From contig JAGEMR010000022.1 of the NCBI GenBank assembly GCA_021030915.1, positions 124,001-188,000 of the forward strand: a stretch of 64,000 nucleotides of DNA. The letters are read 5' to 3'. The notes beneath the pieces are model-generated. The model was not told the origin of the DNA. It made no database searches and saw nothing but the letters and a program-made list of their open reading frames with translations. Position 1 is the stretch's first letter, and each line of letters opens with the position of its first letter. The position numbers and the translations under genes are program-made. This DNA comes from Astrothelium macrocarpum (taxonomy: Eukaryota > Ascomycota > Dothideomycetes > Trypetheliales > Trypetheliaceae). Below are positions 35,292 to 46,451 of the stretch, piece by piece.

Positions 35292-36584
35292 GGAGACTCT
35301 GCCCAATTTGGATGCCTCGCAATACTCATATGCAACTTGGCAGGATAGCAAGTAGTGTCGAAGATTAGGTCAAAACAAAGAGTTGGTCAATCCGAATATC
35401 AATTGGTGACTGCTATTAAGTAGAAAGCATGTTGACACTGAAAGGCGTCAAAAGAAATGTCTTCGACTCTGCGTTGTTAGAGCAAGCGGTGAATCAAACG
35501 CAGTATTCTCCAATCAAATTTTAGAACTTTACTCATTTAGGAGTTACCAATCCATCCACAATATACTGATGAGAAACTGGAGAGCTAAGAGAGAATGGTG
35601 CCGAACGACTACTGCAATTACACAGGCTGTGGACATCAATTCATCTCGACAACTCAAGCTCGGCACTTTGGGCTAGGCTCAGAATACAGAGAAATCTGTA
35701 AGCTTCCAAAGCAAATCAGAGGATCAGTAGACAACGGCCGACCTTCGTAAGTGCTCGCTCTAAAGCATACTGCATGCAACAGTCAATGCCTCCTTAACAA
35801 GACATGGTTTGGATCAAGTTGTTTTGTGCCTTTATAATAATCCCATGCATGTGTGGCCGTGACTGAAGCTCGCCATCGAACTGCAGACCTATTCGCGGTC
35901 AGAGCAATAAACACCTTCGCCTGACTCCTGACCATGCTCTACTGCCAGAATCCCTCTACGGCGATGAATTCTTTGAAAGCCTCGGATCATTTAGCAACTG
36001 CGAGAACATCATTTAGCAACTGCGAGAACTGCTACCTGCCAGCTATTGTATTAGCGGTCCAGAGTACACAGACCACCTCTCGGTAACCTGTACGCAAGAT
36101 AGGCATCACATTTGCCAGATCCCCCGACATTCCGAAGTATGATGCGGACATTTGTGATGAAGGAGTCGAGTGTGAAGGGTGTTGAACGTTCCGCAGCTAA
36201 TGGCAAGGGGTAATGTTGGCTAGGACCAAAATAGAATGGCATCTCCTACTAACCTTTCTAGTCAGAGGTCCAAGCCTTCATTTCCCGCAGCATTGAATCT
36301 TTGACATCCGACATGAAGCCGCAAGTCTCAGGTTCAGACGGCATCTGTACGCTCGTAAGTTCACAGCTATAGCTGCTTATCCCATTCGATCATCTATTCG
36401 CCCGCTTTGACATCCTGCTCAAGCCGAGTGGCGTATCTCTGTCACCTTCTGCGGTAGCAAGTTTGAGATTCAAGGCCATGCAAGCTACATCCGTGTCTCA
36501 AATCCATTGTCCAGAATATGATCATAGCCAGTGATTTATTGAATATTTCATTGACTTTCGAACTGTCTGCTCGTCAAGTCCCCT
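35292..36584. other. Intergenic region between two interrupted genes
   Basis: No supported gene. A 57-codon frame at 35595-35768 contains CNYTGCGHQF followed by a His twelve residues after the second Cys, weakly like half a C2H2 zinc finger. The phrase catttagcaactgcgagaac occurs twice in tandem near 35987-36026. Confidence 0.4.
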
Positions 36585-37724
36585 ATGGCAAGAACCAGCG
36601 TTCCCGTTCGATTGCGCAATAGCCCCGAAAAATTTGCTGTGGAGTATCGTAAGATTGGAGAACTCCCCGAGCAATGGCACATCCTCATCCCGGAAGCGAG
36701 GGAAATGCTTGGCTTGCATGTCCTATACTGCACGCCTGAAAGAGCGCGTGCTGTGCAAGCCGGTATCACTGATCAAGTTTCTCCAGACAGCGAGTTGCTA
36801 CGGGATGAACCATCACTGTCTCTTACTTTTTGGTTGAAGCTTGCCAGGCCTGTGCCAAGTCCTGCGGTTTATCGGCAAATGAGTTCTCGAGCCTCTGTCA
36901 GTGCTGTAAGATAACGCGCTCGCCTGGAAAGTCTCCCAGCTGAAATGATGTCAATGATATTTCAATACCTTGATCAAGAATCAACTTTTGCTCTTGGACT
37001 CTCATCGACTGCGCTTTGGGAGCACGCTCTTTCTCGCATCAGAACCCTGAGTTTCGCTGCTCATACACCAACGTGGGCCGGGAAAGGAATCGTCCTCACT
37101 GGTACACACTTGATAGACCTTCCCAAGGCTCTAACTGAAAGCCAGCTGGGTTACAACGGCGGCAGACCTCCACAAGCCGGCGTGTATCCAGCCAGAGTTG
37201 CTGAATGGAGTGCACGTACCAGCTTTCGCCAGCCTGGAAGCGACCATCCAGAGCTGCAGTGGCTGAGAATCCTTCAGCAATTTAATTGCTCTTCGGATCA
37301 AAAGCGTGACATCATAAGAGTGTGCGATCTGGGCTTTTGCGATTCCAATCTCGTCTGGGTGCTTCGGAACCTGACTACAAAGGAATATGTCACTTGCCAC
37401 TGCGAGCTCCACATGCAGAAAAATCGGATTAATGGGTTGGAAGACGTGCGCCTGCCGACCTGGCGTGGCTTTGTGATACATGAAAGTCAGTTATATAGAT
37501 GGCTACGGATAGAAGATCTGGTTCTTGTTAGAGTTTGCTGGGGCAAGGCAAGGGAAAATGGCGAGAAAGAAGGTGCGGGAAAGATCCCTACAAATGGGTG
37601 TTGGGCGGGACATGCGTTTGATATTGCTGCAATCGGCACGCCACATTTTATGAGCACTGAAGGTTGGACAGATGTGACGGCTCTGGTAGTGCAAGAGTTA
37701 CGGAATTATCGCATGAGTGCCTAG
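36585..37724 (+). pseudogene. F-box-like orphan interrupted by in-frame TAA
   Basis: One frame runs from ATG 36585 to TAG 37722-37724, except for a TAA at 36912-36914. Before it are 109 codons (MARTSVPVRLRN ... SRASVSAVR). Directly after it the frame continues RARLESLPAEMMSMIFQYLD, a typical F-box start (LPxEMxxxIFxYL) that lacks its own ATG immediately upstream; the next Met is inside the motif at 36945. The C-terminal part is 260 residues of orphan sequence with WRGFVIHESQLYRWLRIED and TDVTALVVQELRNYRM. F-box proteins link substrates to SCF ubiquitin ligases. A splice removing the TAA in frame was not found: the local GTAAGA and CCCAG are too close and out of phase. A functional shorter protein starting at 36945 cannot be excluded. 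Confidence 0.5.
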
Positions 37725-37779
37725 CAATGGTCTCTAAGCCGAGTATGTATTTGAACAAGATAACCGTAGATGTTCTCTC

Positions 37780-38106
37780 TTAACTACAAGCGACTTCGCG
37801 AAATGGGCTTTCGAGCACTCGGAGATGACAATCCTGTTGGCAAAAGAAACCTATCTCCTGAAGCCGCTCATCCGATATCCGATCTCCAATTCGGAATAGC
37901 AGTAACACCGGATTTATCGTTTCATTTCGCTTAAAGTGCCACCGGACAGCCAGCTGCGCCTTCAATCCAAACCTCAAAGCTCCATCTTGATTTCTATCTA
38001 CTGAATCGTGACCAAGTATATCTATACGGAAAATGGCATTGGGACCTTCAGAAAGGATGTTCATAACGCCATGTTCTATCATTATATGAAATCCACCTCG
38101 TCTCAC
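37780..38106 (-). CDS. Possible small orphan protein, 108 residues
   Basis: A compact minus-strand frame beginning MRRGGFHIMIEHGVM, with evenly mixed composition (SEGPNAIFRIDILGHD; RFGLKAQLAVRWHFKRN; PVLLLFRIGDRISDERLQEI). No family recognised. It sits just downstream of the diterpene synthase stop. The upstream end may lie in another exon, and it could equally be a chance frame. Confidence 0.25.
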   Translation of the reverse strand: MRRGGFHIMIEHGVMNILSEGPNAIFRIDILGHDSVDRNQDGALRFGLKAQLAVRWHFKRNETINPVLLLFRIGDRISDERLQEIGFFCQQDCHLRVLESPFREVACS

Positions 38107-38203
38107 TCACATCGAACCAATAATCAAATAAAGACTGTCGCATAACTGAATCCATCAACACTTACAGGCCCCACACGATGTCAGAGACAATCCTCGGGAT
38201 GCG

Positions 38204-40610
38204 TTATTTGACCCAGTTTGTAATGTCGCGGGACAAGTACAAATCTGAAAAGATTTCGCCGGCGCGAAAGTACACCCTCATACACGCAGCGACAAGGTCA
38301 GCTTCCTTTGTGCCTTCTGCATCCAGACTGGCAAAGAATTTAGTTCCGATCAGGTCAGCCATTGCCTTTTCATGATGCGCAAGTTCCAGCAGACTGGCTT
38401 TCGTCCGCATCAGCGTCTGGTCTCTGTCTTCGACCGCAACATCTTTCAACTCGTCCCAAAACTCCGGAAAGTTGACACTGTTGAGATTGCACTCGTCGGC
38501 GTCCCGTGGTACAGACGCGTAGTCATTGTACATGCGAAGGTATGCCGCAACGTGGATATTTGTCTCATATGCCAGCATCTGCTGAAAGACACCAGTCCAA
38601 GCATTTTTGCCTTTGCGGGCCCAGCTACCCATATAGCACGAAGCGAAAGCTAGGCTAATTGGCGCAGAAGCATGACCACCGCCGACGGTGTGCTGCCACC
38701 TGGGATAACTGGTTCGCGGACTCAAAAATCGTTCCATGGAGCTTCCGGAACATCGCTCGGTCGGCCGTCTCTTCTGTTGCTCTGCAAAACGGATGTTGTC
38801 CTCGATCTGGTGAACGTGGAAAAGCAGATAATTCTTGATTTCCGACCGTAGGTCGTTCATGTCGGTGCTCGTCGCATCTGCAAGTCGGTCCCAATTCATG
38901 ACCCACATGGCCCAGGTAAAAAAGACTGAGATCGCATCCTGAACGCGAGGACTGATTCTCGGGTCCATTTTCGACACGTTTCTGGTACATTGAGTAGAGT
39001 CAAGAGAAGGAAGCTGTCGAGCTTTGATAATAGAGTGCCGAGGGTCTGGATTTGGGTGTATTTTCTCCAACTCCACCTTGAACTGTTCCATTTCGCTGGA
39101 AGAAAATCCGACAACGTTTGCTTCCATGTACTCGTCGACAAGGAAAATGAGCATAATCCAATGTATGATATCAAAAAGCCACTGAGGTGGCAGACACCTC
39201 TCAAAGTAAGTACTTTGGAAAGTGAACATCGGAGGGATATAGTCAAGATATCCATTTTTTTCTGGTGCAAGTGTAGGAGGGAAGATGTGGGCCCTCTTGT
39301 CTCTCAGCATTGCCGTGTAGAAAGATCCCTCCAGAACGGAAGCTTTGATTGACACCAACGATTCACCCTTCATAAAGTCTGCTACTGCAAAGAACTGGGC
39401 GAATTTCGTGAGCTTGGCGATTTTCTTCTTGCTCTCCTCTTGATCCTGGGCAGAGAGTAGAGGTCGGGTAATTGGTCTTCTTTTCAATGCCGCAAAGATA
39501 TGCGCCATGGCAACCATTGATAAGTCAACGAAATCCGCCACGCTTGCTATCTCGGACCTTCTTCTCTCTGACGCCTCTTCGATTTCATCCTTAAGCAAGT
39601 CTAGAAAATCGAACGCTTGGAATGTTGACAGTGTAGACAATATATAAGCTTTGTCTTCATTCAATTCTTTGTCGTTGACGTGGACGAGAACACGCGAGGC
39701 GATCTGCACAAGTACTATTGGAGCATGCTTCTCCATTAGATCTTTGTACTTGTGGGGAACTTTCAGACGCTGCTGCTGTACTTGAAGGTATAGCTCCGCA
39801 AACGCTCGTGCGAATAAGGCTGCCGAGTAATTCCCAGATGTATTCTAGGTTTAGTCAGAATCCATACAACGCTTTGCCTGTTTTACTCAACTTACTGGCT
39901 TACTGAAAACTTCGCCGGACCACCATGCATCTGTAAGCTCTCTTAGAATTCCAAAGATTTCCTCCTCTCGATTTTTAATATCAGCTACCAGGTATGTCTT
40001 TAGAAAATTGCACTTCACGTCGAACAACATATTTGGATTCAATATTTGTCTCAGCTCATTGATTACGAGACCCCCACGAGTTGAGTCCATGCGCAAGCCA
40101 AGGGTAAGACAAGCAATCTGATTTTGCCATTTGAGGACCCCTTCTTCATTTGTTAGCTTCATTAGCTATTTGTGTGGAGATCAACCGAACCTGAGTTGCT
40201 TGCATGATCCAAACTAGGGACTTTTGTCCATCGAGCAACAACATCATCAGAGATCTCGAGATCTTGAAAGGTAAAGCCGGAATCCAGCAGAGTATCGAGA
40301 ATCTGAGGAAAGGTATGAGCAAAGCTGTCTGGCATCACTTGTAATGAGAGGTTTACCTCTGGGCCGACTTCTGTGTCAAATGAAAGTTGCAGCAAATCTC
40401 TTGCACCTTGTTCGGGGTCCATATCTGTGAAGTGAATTTGTTGTAATAATATCAAATGAAGTTCAATTGCATTTGCGAGTCTTTGGAGCGAAACTGTGGT
40501 GTGATCTTTGAACAGATCAGACTCATGATATAAATAATAGTGGAACAGGTGGACTAACCGTGCTCTGAGAGTTCGCCATTTCGAAAGCCACCCCTTGCCC
40601 AAATGTCCAT
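38204..40610 (-). CDS. Diterpene synthase, ent-kaurene-synthase-like class I domain; class II half missing or degenerate
   Basis: Four exons keep frame: 40610-40559, 40505-40191, 40143-39896 and 39844-38204, giving 751 residues; introns are 53, 47 and 51 bases. The C-terminal 500 residues match the class I domain of fungal bifunctional CPS/KS enzymes. They contain a DDxxD-type metal motif DEYME (442-446), the HxHQIEDNxRF segment, WQHTVGGGHASAPISLAFAS, an NSE-like NDYASVPRDADE (about 645) and a C-terminal LYLSRDITNWVK. Bifunctional relatives have about 950 residues with a class II DxDD motif. Here the N-terminus is short and only DMDP (45-48) stands in a similar context, so the cyclisation step to copalyl diphosphate is probably absent. 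It may act only on a pre-cyclised diphosphate, or be decaying, although the whole reading frame is intact. The start is uncertain; upstream exons were not found. Confidence 0.8.
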
Positions 40611-41887
40611 GCAAGAGACATGTTCAAGGCTGAAGCTACTTTACTCGTATTGCTAATCAGAACGGTAGTATCGGGATGCATCAATGCACACTAGCCAATG
40701 ATGCTAAGGGGTCTCGATGCGTACAAGTGCGGCTGACTTGGATTGCACAAGGACTGAGATTAAACATCCGACGCTGGGTGGCAATCGGGCTTCCACGTTG
40801 AATGACTTGGTGCACACGCGACAGGCATGAGATGGGCTTAGTGTAAGAGTCCAGCTGCTAAGTCTGGACAGATTACGGCTGAATGTTAAGCCTCCATAAG
40901 CGGTTGCAAACGTTTGGTTAGTGTAAGACCCCACTTGGGAATTCAATTTGGCACTATACATAATCGTGAAAGCGTTGAGTCGTTTTCGGCGAATCAAAAT
41001 GGTCAGAGGTTCAATGTCATGTCAGCCAAACTTGACAGAAGTGCGGTGAGAACACCATTGGTGCCATCACTTGCCTACCTTACCTACTCACAGCTACGTA
41101 CTATAGCTCATACGGCTCGGTCAAAGCGCAGTAAATTGATCTCGCTCCCGTATACCAGGTTTACACCTGGCGCCATGTCCAATGAAATATCGTTAAGCTT
41201 CTCAGGAAAGCAAGAGCACATTAATAACGCATGATCAGCGCAAAAGCGATAATTACTGTAGGGTTTACTCGGGCCGACTACCGCATCAAGGTCGATAAGC
41301 ATTAGGTTGTTCCTCACGGCCTATGGTGGCCTTGATAGATGCTTGCGTGTCAATATGCTGTTCGGAACTTTTCGCCTTCGCAATTGGGAATCCCGCAGTT
41401 GACTTTGGGAAGAGCACGGCAGGCCATGCAAGTCAATGATCCACTTTACTGCCTCGGCCAAAGATTTGACTGAGAACTGAAAATTTCGAAGGTCATCTCA
41501 GGATGGAGATGCGAGTCAGCGACAGTGGATTTCCAGGATGGCCTGAGGCCAAAGCAGCTGCAGCCTCTCAGGATAGCTACGACAGTGAAGATTCGCAACA
41601 GCCTACCAGAGCTAAATCGATGGCCATGGTGTCTGTCATACTCGACGCTATTCCAAAGTCTCTAGGTGGAGCAATTATGAATCTTCGGACGTCGCCGGTT
41701 CCAACGGTCTGGACGAATCTGGCCGGGTTTGGCGTAGCTGATAGAAACGCGCTAAGTGCTACTACGCCTATCTTTTCGACTTTCATCAAGTTTTTGTTCC
41801 AAATTTAATTTTTTTGATCGCAAGAGTGATATCTAAGGCTATGCCTTCGAAATTCGCCATGCAAAGACAAAGTTTATTTAGTGATCC
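40611..41887. other. Intergenic region, possible eroded coding remains
   Basis: Upstream of the diterpene synthase. I found no convincing N-terminal terpene-synthase exons here. A plus-strand frame at 41503-41808 ends in TTPIFSTFIKFLFQI, vaguely like the TM3 region of the MFS relic that follows. Confidence 0.35.
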
Positions 41888-42073
41888 TTGGTAGCCTTAA
41901 TCGTTTGTGAAGCTCGCTCACCGATTCTTGTTGTCAAAAGAGCTATTAATGGTAGTGGCACGGCTGGAATACTTCAAGGAGGCTTGAATATGTATGCAAC
42001 CTTCACTGCAGCCTCTCCTTTACTAGAATTGTGGTGGCTCGTTGCAGATCAATGTCCGGTATCGAGATCTTAA
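41888..42073 (+). pseudogene. Relic of an MFS drug:H+ antiporter (14-TM type)
   Basis: A 61-codon frame carries SPILVVKRAINGSGTAGILQ followed by GGLNM. This corresponds to the highly conserved motif of fungal DHA-type efflux pumps (usually IVGRAIAGxGxAGIxxGAL). The flanking sequence is full of stops in all frames, and an upstream frame ending near 41808 may be another piece. Pumps of this kind often sit in secondary-metabolite clusters, so a dead pump next to a terpene synthase is suggestive. The identification rests on one short motif. Confidence 0.42.
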
Positions 42074-42468
42074 TCATGGCAGTTTTTAATCTAAAATGCG
42101 ACGTGGCCGGGGTGCTTTACCACCAGCAAGGCGCGGGCCGGCGGTTCGCATGATGGCGATTTCCGTATCATTTGGGTTAGTGCTTGTCTGGTTCGACGGG
42201 CAAAAGATCAGGGGAATTCGCGAAATTTTGAATCAGTAGATGGCTTCTTGGTAGTTTCATAAGACTGCTGGTTGAATTTCTTCTCTTGTGCAAATTTAGT
42301 TACTCTTTCCATATCATGTTCATTAAATTGGATTGCGCACTCGAGAGTGAGCCATGCAATCCTACAGAGACGTACCTATGCCAAAACCGCAACAGTTGCG
42401 ACCATTGACGACTTTTCCCAGCAAGAATCATTTTGATAGAACCAATTCAAACGATGTATAGCCTTAAT
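42074..42468. other. Intergenic region, nothing recognised
   Basis: About 400 bases between the transporter relic and the NAR1 stop codon; no feature supported. Confidence 0.4.
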
Positions 42469-44369
42469 CTACCAGCCGCCACCCGCAGCACTGGCCAATC
42501 CAGCCACTCGCTCAGTTTCGCTGACCTTGCTCTTCCCGACATCGCTCTCGACCTCTCGGTAGCTCGTATATGCCAGACGATCTAGATCAACACCAGTGAG
42601 ATGCTCCCAATGCTTCAGTATGCCCATGATATAGCGCCGAGAAATGCCATTTACCACATCTGCCGGGTCTTCGTCAATGTCCATAACTTCTTCATCTTCA
42701 GGTATAACCTCATTCTCGTCTTCTTCGCTCTCACCACTCGCAGAAAAATATGCCTCATCCACTTTTGCTAGCCACGTCTTCTGATCATTGCTGACTACCT
42801 GATCGCCCCCGTTCTCAATACCGCCAACACCAACCCTCAATCCAACCACATCGCTCACCTTGATCTGCCCGCCCCCGTTCGTGCAGCCTCCTGGGCACGC
42901 CATGACTTCCACGTACGCATACTGTTCCTCCTCCTTTCCCGCCTCTGCTCCCTTTCCTGGTCTCCGTGCTGAGCCCACTGGCCTTGCGCCTGGCACCCGG
43001 GATGGTCTGGGTGGCCGCAGCCGACGTACGAGGTTCTGAATATTGCGAAAACCGTAATAGCGCGCAGCTTTGAAAGCCGTTCTTTCCGTTCCACTTTCAT
43101 CAATGACGAGAGAGTATTCAACAACGTCTGCGTTGCGGCCACGTTGGATTTTGACGTTTGAGGTGGGGAAGTTGAGGATGCGCTGAGTATGAAGAATGTG
43201 CCAGAGGTAGCCGCCGGAGGAGCCGGCTTCGTGGGCAGTTTTCGCCTTCTGGGATGAGCGAGGGAAGAGAAAAGAGTGGAGTTGAGGATCAGGAAAGGGG
43301 ATACGGTCATGTTTGTGGAGAGGAGACTTTGATATGGAAGGGAAGGAGATTCCGCGATCATCGGCCAACATTAAGAGCTCTCGGGCTGTGATTACGCAGT
43401 CGACGTCCCGAATAGCTTTGACATTCTCTGGAGAATAACAATTTGATTGCCATGAGTGATCGGTAAGCTCTGCGCGCGAGGCCTCGAGTTTCTTGTCAAA
43501 GCAGGGCATTATTGCCAAATGCCATATCCTATCCGATGGAAGCCCATATCGCTGGCTGAGGACTGATTTGATTAGAGAACCAGCAAGCGCTTGCGGTGAT
43601 TTGAGTCGGGAAAGATGTGGGAGAACGTGAGGGTGCGTCTTTTCTGCATAGCAGATCCAACCAGGACATGCAGACGTTAAGATAGGACGCTTGGGCGGAT
43701 CAGGCTCGTCAGCTTTTGCACAGCCATTGGCAGGTACGTTTGTAGGCGTAGAGATGGAGGAATTCACTTCCTCTGCTGCAAGGACTAGAGCAGCGTCGCG
43801 CAATACGTTTGTATCAAATACCCAAGTAAAGCCGGTCTTATGTTTCCCCCCTGACATGAGACCCTCTGGACCGCTGAGTAGCCGCTCGATCATATTTCCT
43901 GCTTGATGTTCATTGACGCCATAAGTGACCGCGATACTAGCCCTAACCTGAGGGCTGATGCTGGCCACAAAGAGCTTTCCGTCTGCTTGAAGAGCTTTGC
44001 CATAATTGCGTGACAGGGATTCTGAGGACAAGGAAGGGTATTCATCTAACGTATTCAAGACTTCGGTTTGTGATTGTAGGGACACAAGGACAGCTTCTGC
44101 CGAAGTTACGCAGCCGGAACATGCAAGGCAGTCAGTCAGGGTGATTTGCGCAGGTGGGGCTTTTGATGCCGCGACTTGGTCCTCGGTGGTGACTTCATAT
44201 TCATTCTATTGAAAAACATGAGCTTCTCAGAACATTCATGTTTGCAAGTAGGCTTACGTACAGCTGAATCGCTCGGCCTTTGATTTGGTAGAGTCTCGAC
44301 TGGTTTAATGCATGCAACACCGGGGGTAATGAAATCGTTTAGATCATCGGCAGATAAGATGGCACTCAT
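42469..44369 (-). CDS. NAR1: Cytosolic Fe-S cluster assembly factor Nar1
   Basis: Two exons, 44369-44262 (MSAILSADDLNDFITPGVAC) and 44205-42469, joined across a 56-base intron, give 614 residues. The protein is hydrogenase-like. The N-terminal [4Fe-4S] site uses Cys20 and the triplet in DCLACSGCVTSAE, and the second cluster's cysteines stand in TSACPGWICYAEK, IMPCFDKK and VMACPGGCTNGGGQ. In yeast Nar1 bridges the early scaffold Cfd1-Nbp35 and the late targeting complex (Cia1-Cia2-Met18), delivering clusters to cytosolic and nuclear proteins. A fungal insertion rich in Pro/Arg/Gly (about residues 410-440) and an acidic stretch (about 515-540) lie in the C-terminal half. The C-terminus ends in AAGGGW, the aromatic tail used for target recruitment in this pathway. 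Divergent from VMA13. Confidence 0.95.
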
Positions 44370-44746
44370 CCTCCATGCATTCCAGTGCTGTCAATAGAAT
44401 AGAATGATGCAGAGACGTGATAGGTATTTAGCCCTGGTATACAAGCGCCTCCAAAGCAGGTCTACACATCTGGTATTATCGAGATTCATGGTGGCGATTC
44501 ATATAGGAATGAACGGATTACGTTATGCTGAGCATGCAACACCAAACTTTTATGCTACGGCGGGCGACAACGACAAATATCCGTCATCAGCGAATGTTCA
44601 AATCACATCCGCACCATTTTCTGCCACATCTTACCGCCATTAACTAACAGCTCGAGCTGCAACGTCACAAGCTTCGATAAGGACAACGGTTGGACCATAC
44701 CTTGGACAGACTCGCTTCCCATTCCGTTACTCCCTCTGCCTCCATT
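44370..44746. promoter_or_regulatory. Bidirectional promoter region NAR1 / VMA13
   Basis: 377 bases separate the two divergent start codons, so both promoters lie here. No specific motif assigned. Confidence 0.5.
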
Positions 44747-46235
44747 ATGTCTCTTGATCCTCCGACCTATATCGTATCTCTGCAAAACAATATCAGAGCA
44801 AGACCAATCTCCTGGGAAGGCGCAGTGCGAGCACGAACAATATCAGAAGACGATCTGAAAAAGATAAAGTCCATTGACAAAGTCAGAAAGGAGCAGAGGA
44901 AGCAGACAATAGACGCAGACCCACAAAGCTATACGACCTTATTATTAGGAGGCGATGGGGTGCAAAGCATATTCCAGAATGCATACAAGAGACAGGATAT
45001 TATACAGTACATGCTAGTACTTGCTGGAGATGTAATTGATGGTATTCGATAAACCTTGCATTTCAAGAGACGCAACACTAAACCCTCAACTAGACATTCC
45101 GTCTTTCGTTGCAGAACTAGTGCACCATCCACAACCTTACGAACCCTTTCTCCCTCTCCTCAAATACTCCAGCAATGTCGAAGACCCTGTGCCTTTATTG
45201 GCATCAACGGTCTTGTCTAGTCTCCTCTCCCAAGCCCAGCCAGTTGTTCCGAAACTATCTCCGGAAATCGAAGATGCTTTATCCAAAATCTACTCTTTTA
45301 TTTCAACATTGGCTAAAAGCTCGGACGCCGGACTGCAAGATATTGCAGTCCAGGAATACTCCTCTTTGCTGCGAGCGAGAAAATCGAGAGAAATTTTCTG
45401 GAAACAACGCAAGGAGACCCTAAATCCTCTAATAGATATCTTACGCGCTGCAGTAGGCGCACCCAAAGACTCCGACGCAACATCATGGAGCGGAGGTAGC
45501 ACCGTCCGCTCAGCTACCGAAGTAGGTCTGAGTGGTGGTGTTGGCATTCAATTGCTCTATCACGTCCTCCTTGTCATCTGGCAACTAAGTTTCGAAGGAA
45601 GCCTAGTCGGTGAAGGTCTCGAGGATGAACACGACATAATACTTCTCTACTGCCAGCTACTCCGCCTCTCCCCCAAAGAAAAGACCACACGTATACTCCT
45701 CTCTACACTCTACAACCTCCTTTCATCCAACCGTACCACACTCCTCCCCACAGCTACCTTGATCAAACTTCCCGCCCTCCTTCAAACTATCCAAGGCCGC
45801 CACCTCACCGATGAAGATCTCCTCGAAGACCTCAATGCACTCAAAGAAATGCTCGACGACTACACCAAGACGCAGACAACTTTTGACCAGTACGCCGATG
45901 AATTACAATCTGGTCACCTCCGATGGTCTCCTCCCCATCGTAACCCCCAATTCTGGCGTGAAAACGCGAGACGGATTATCGAGGAAGGGAATGGCGAACT
46001 ACCGAAGAAACTAGCAGAGATCTTGAGCAAGCCGTGGGACAACGACAAGCAAGTGTTGGCAATTGGATGCAATGATGTGGCGTGTCTGGTTAAGGAAGTG
46101 CCGGAGAAGCGGACGCAGCTGGAGAAGGCAGGGCTAAAGAGCAGAGTGATGGGGTTGATGCAAGACGGGGATGAAAGTGTGAGGTGGGAGAGCTTGAGGG
46201 CGGTGGGGGAGTGGCTGAGATATAATTTTGAATGA
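44747..46235 (+). CDS. VMA13: V-type H+-ATPase subunit H (Vma13)
   Basis: Exons 44747-45041 and 45094-46235 join across a 52-base intron (GATG|gtattc ... caactag|ACATT) to give 478 residues, the same length as the yeast protein. The N-terminal part starts MSLDPPTYIVSLQNNIRARP, with the conserved ISWEGAVRARTIS segment. The rest is a HEAT/armadillo-type helical solenoid. The C-terminal domain contains PHRNPQFWRENARRI and a KPWDNDKQVLAIGCNDVACL stretch that is diagnostic, ending ESLRAVGEWLRYNFE. Subunit H sits on the cytosolic V1 sector, activates the assembled vacuolar pump and silences ATP hydrolysis when V1 detaches. A Gly/Ser-rich loop (about residues 225-245) is a local insertion. Convergent with TRM8, 216 bases apart. 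Confidence 0.95.
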
Positions 46236-46451
46236 GCGAATTTGTTTTGGAGAGATGATTCTGCAACGGTGTTCACGTAAGATGGAATGATCATTGGCAT
46301 GTGCAATATACTGTACTCTTGCGTTGCCTGCGGTCAGGCCTATAACGCTATCGATGAGACCCAGTCACAAGGCTCCGAACCGATAGCTCCCTTGCCAACC
46401 CAAACGTCTGTAGAAAGTACCGTTCTCCCTACAAGTATCACGTAACCTCAT

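Noticed and set aside
35595..35768. 57-codon frame with CNYTGCGHQF, like half a C2H2 zinc finger
   Set aside because: The second His of the finger is not correctly spaced and no further finger follows. Too short to call.
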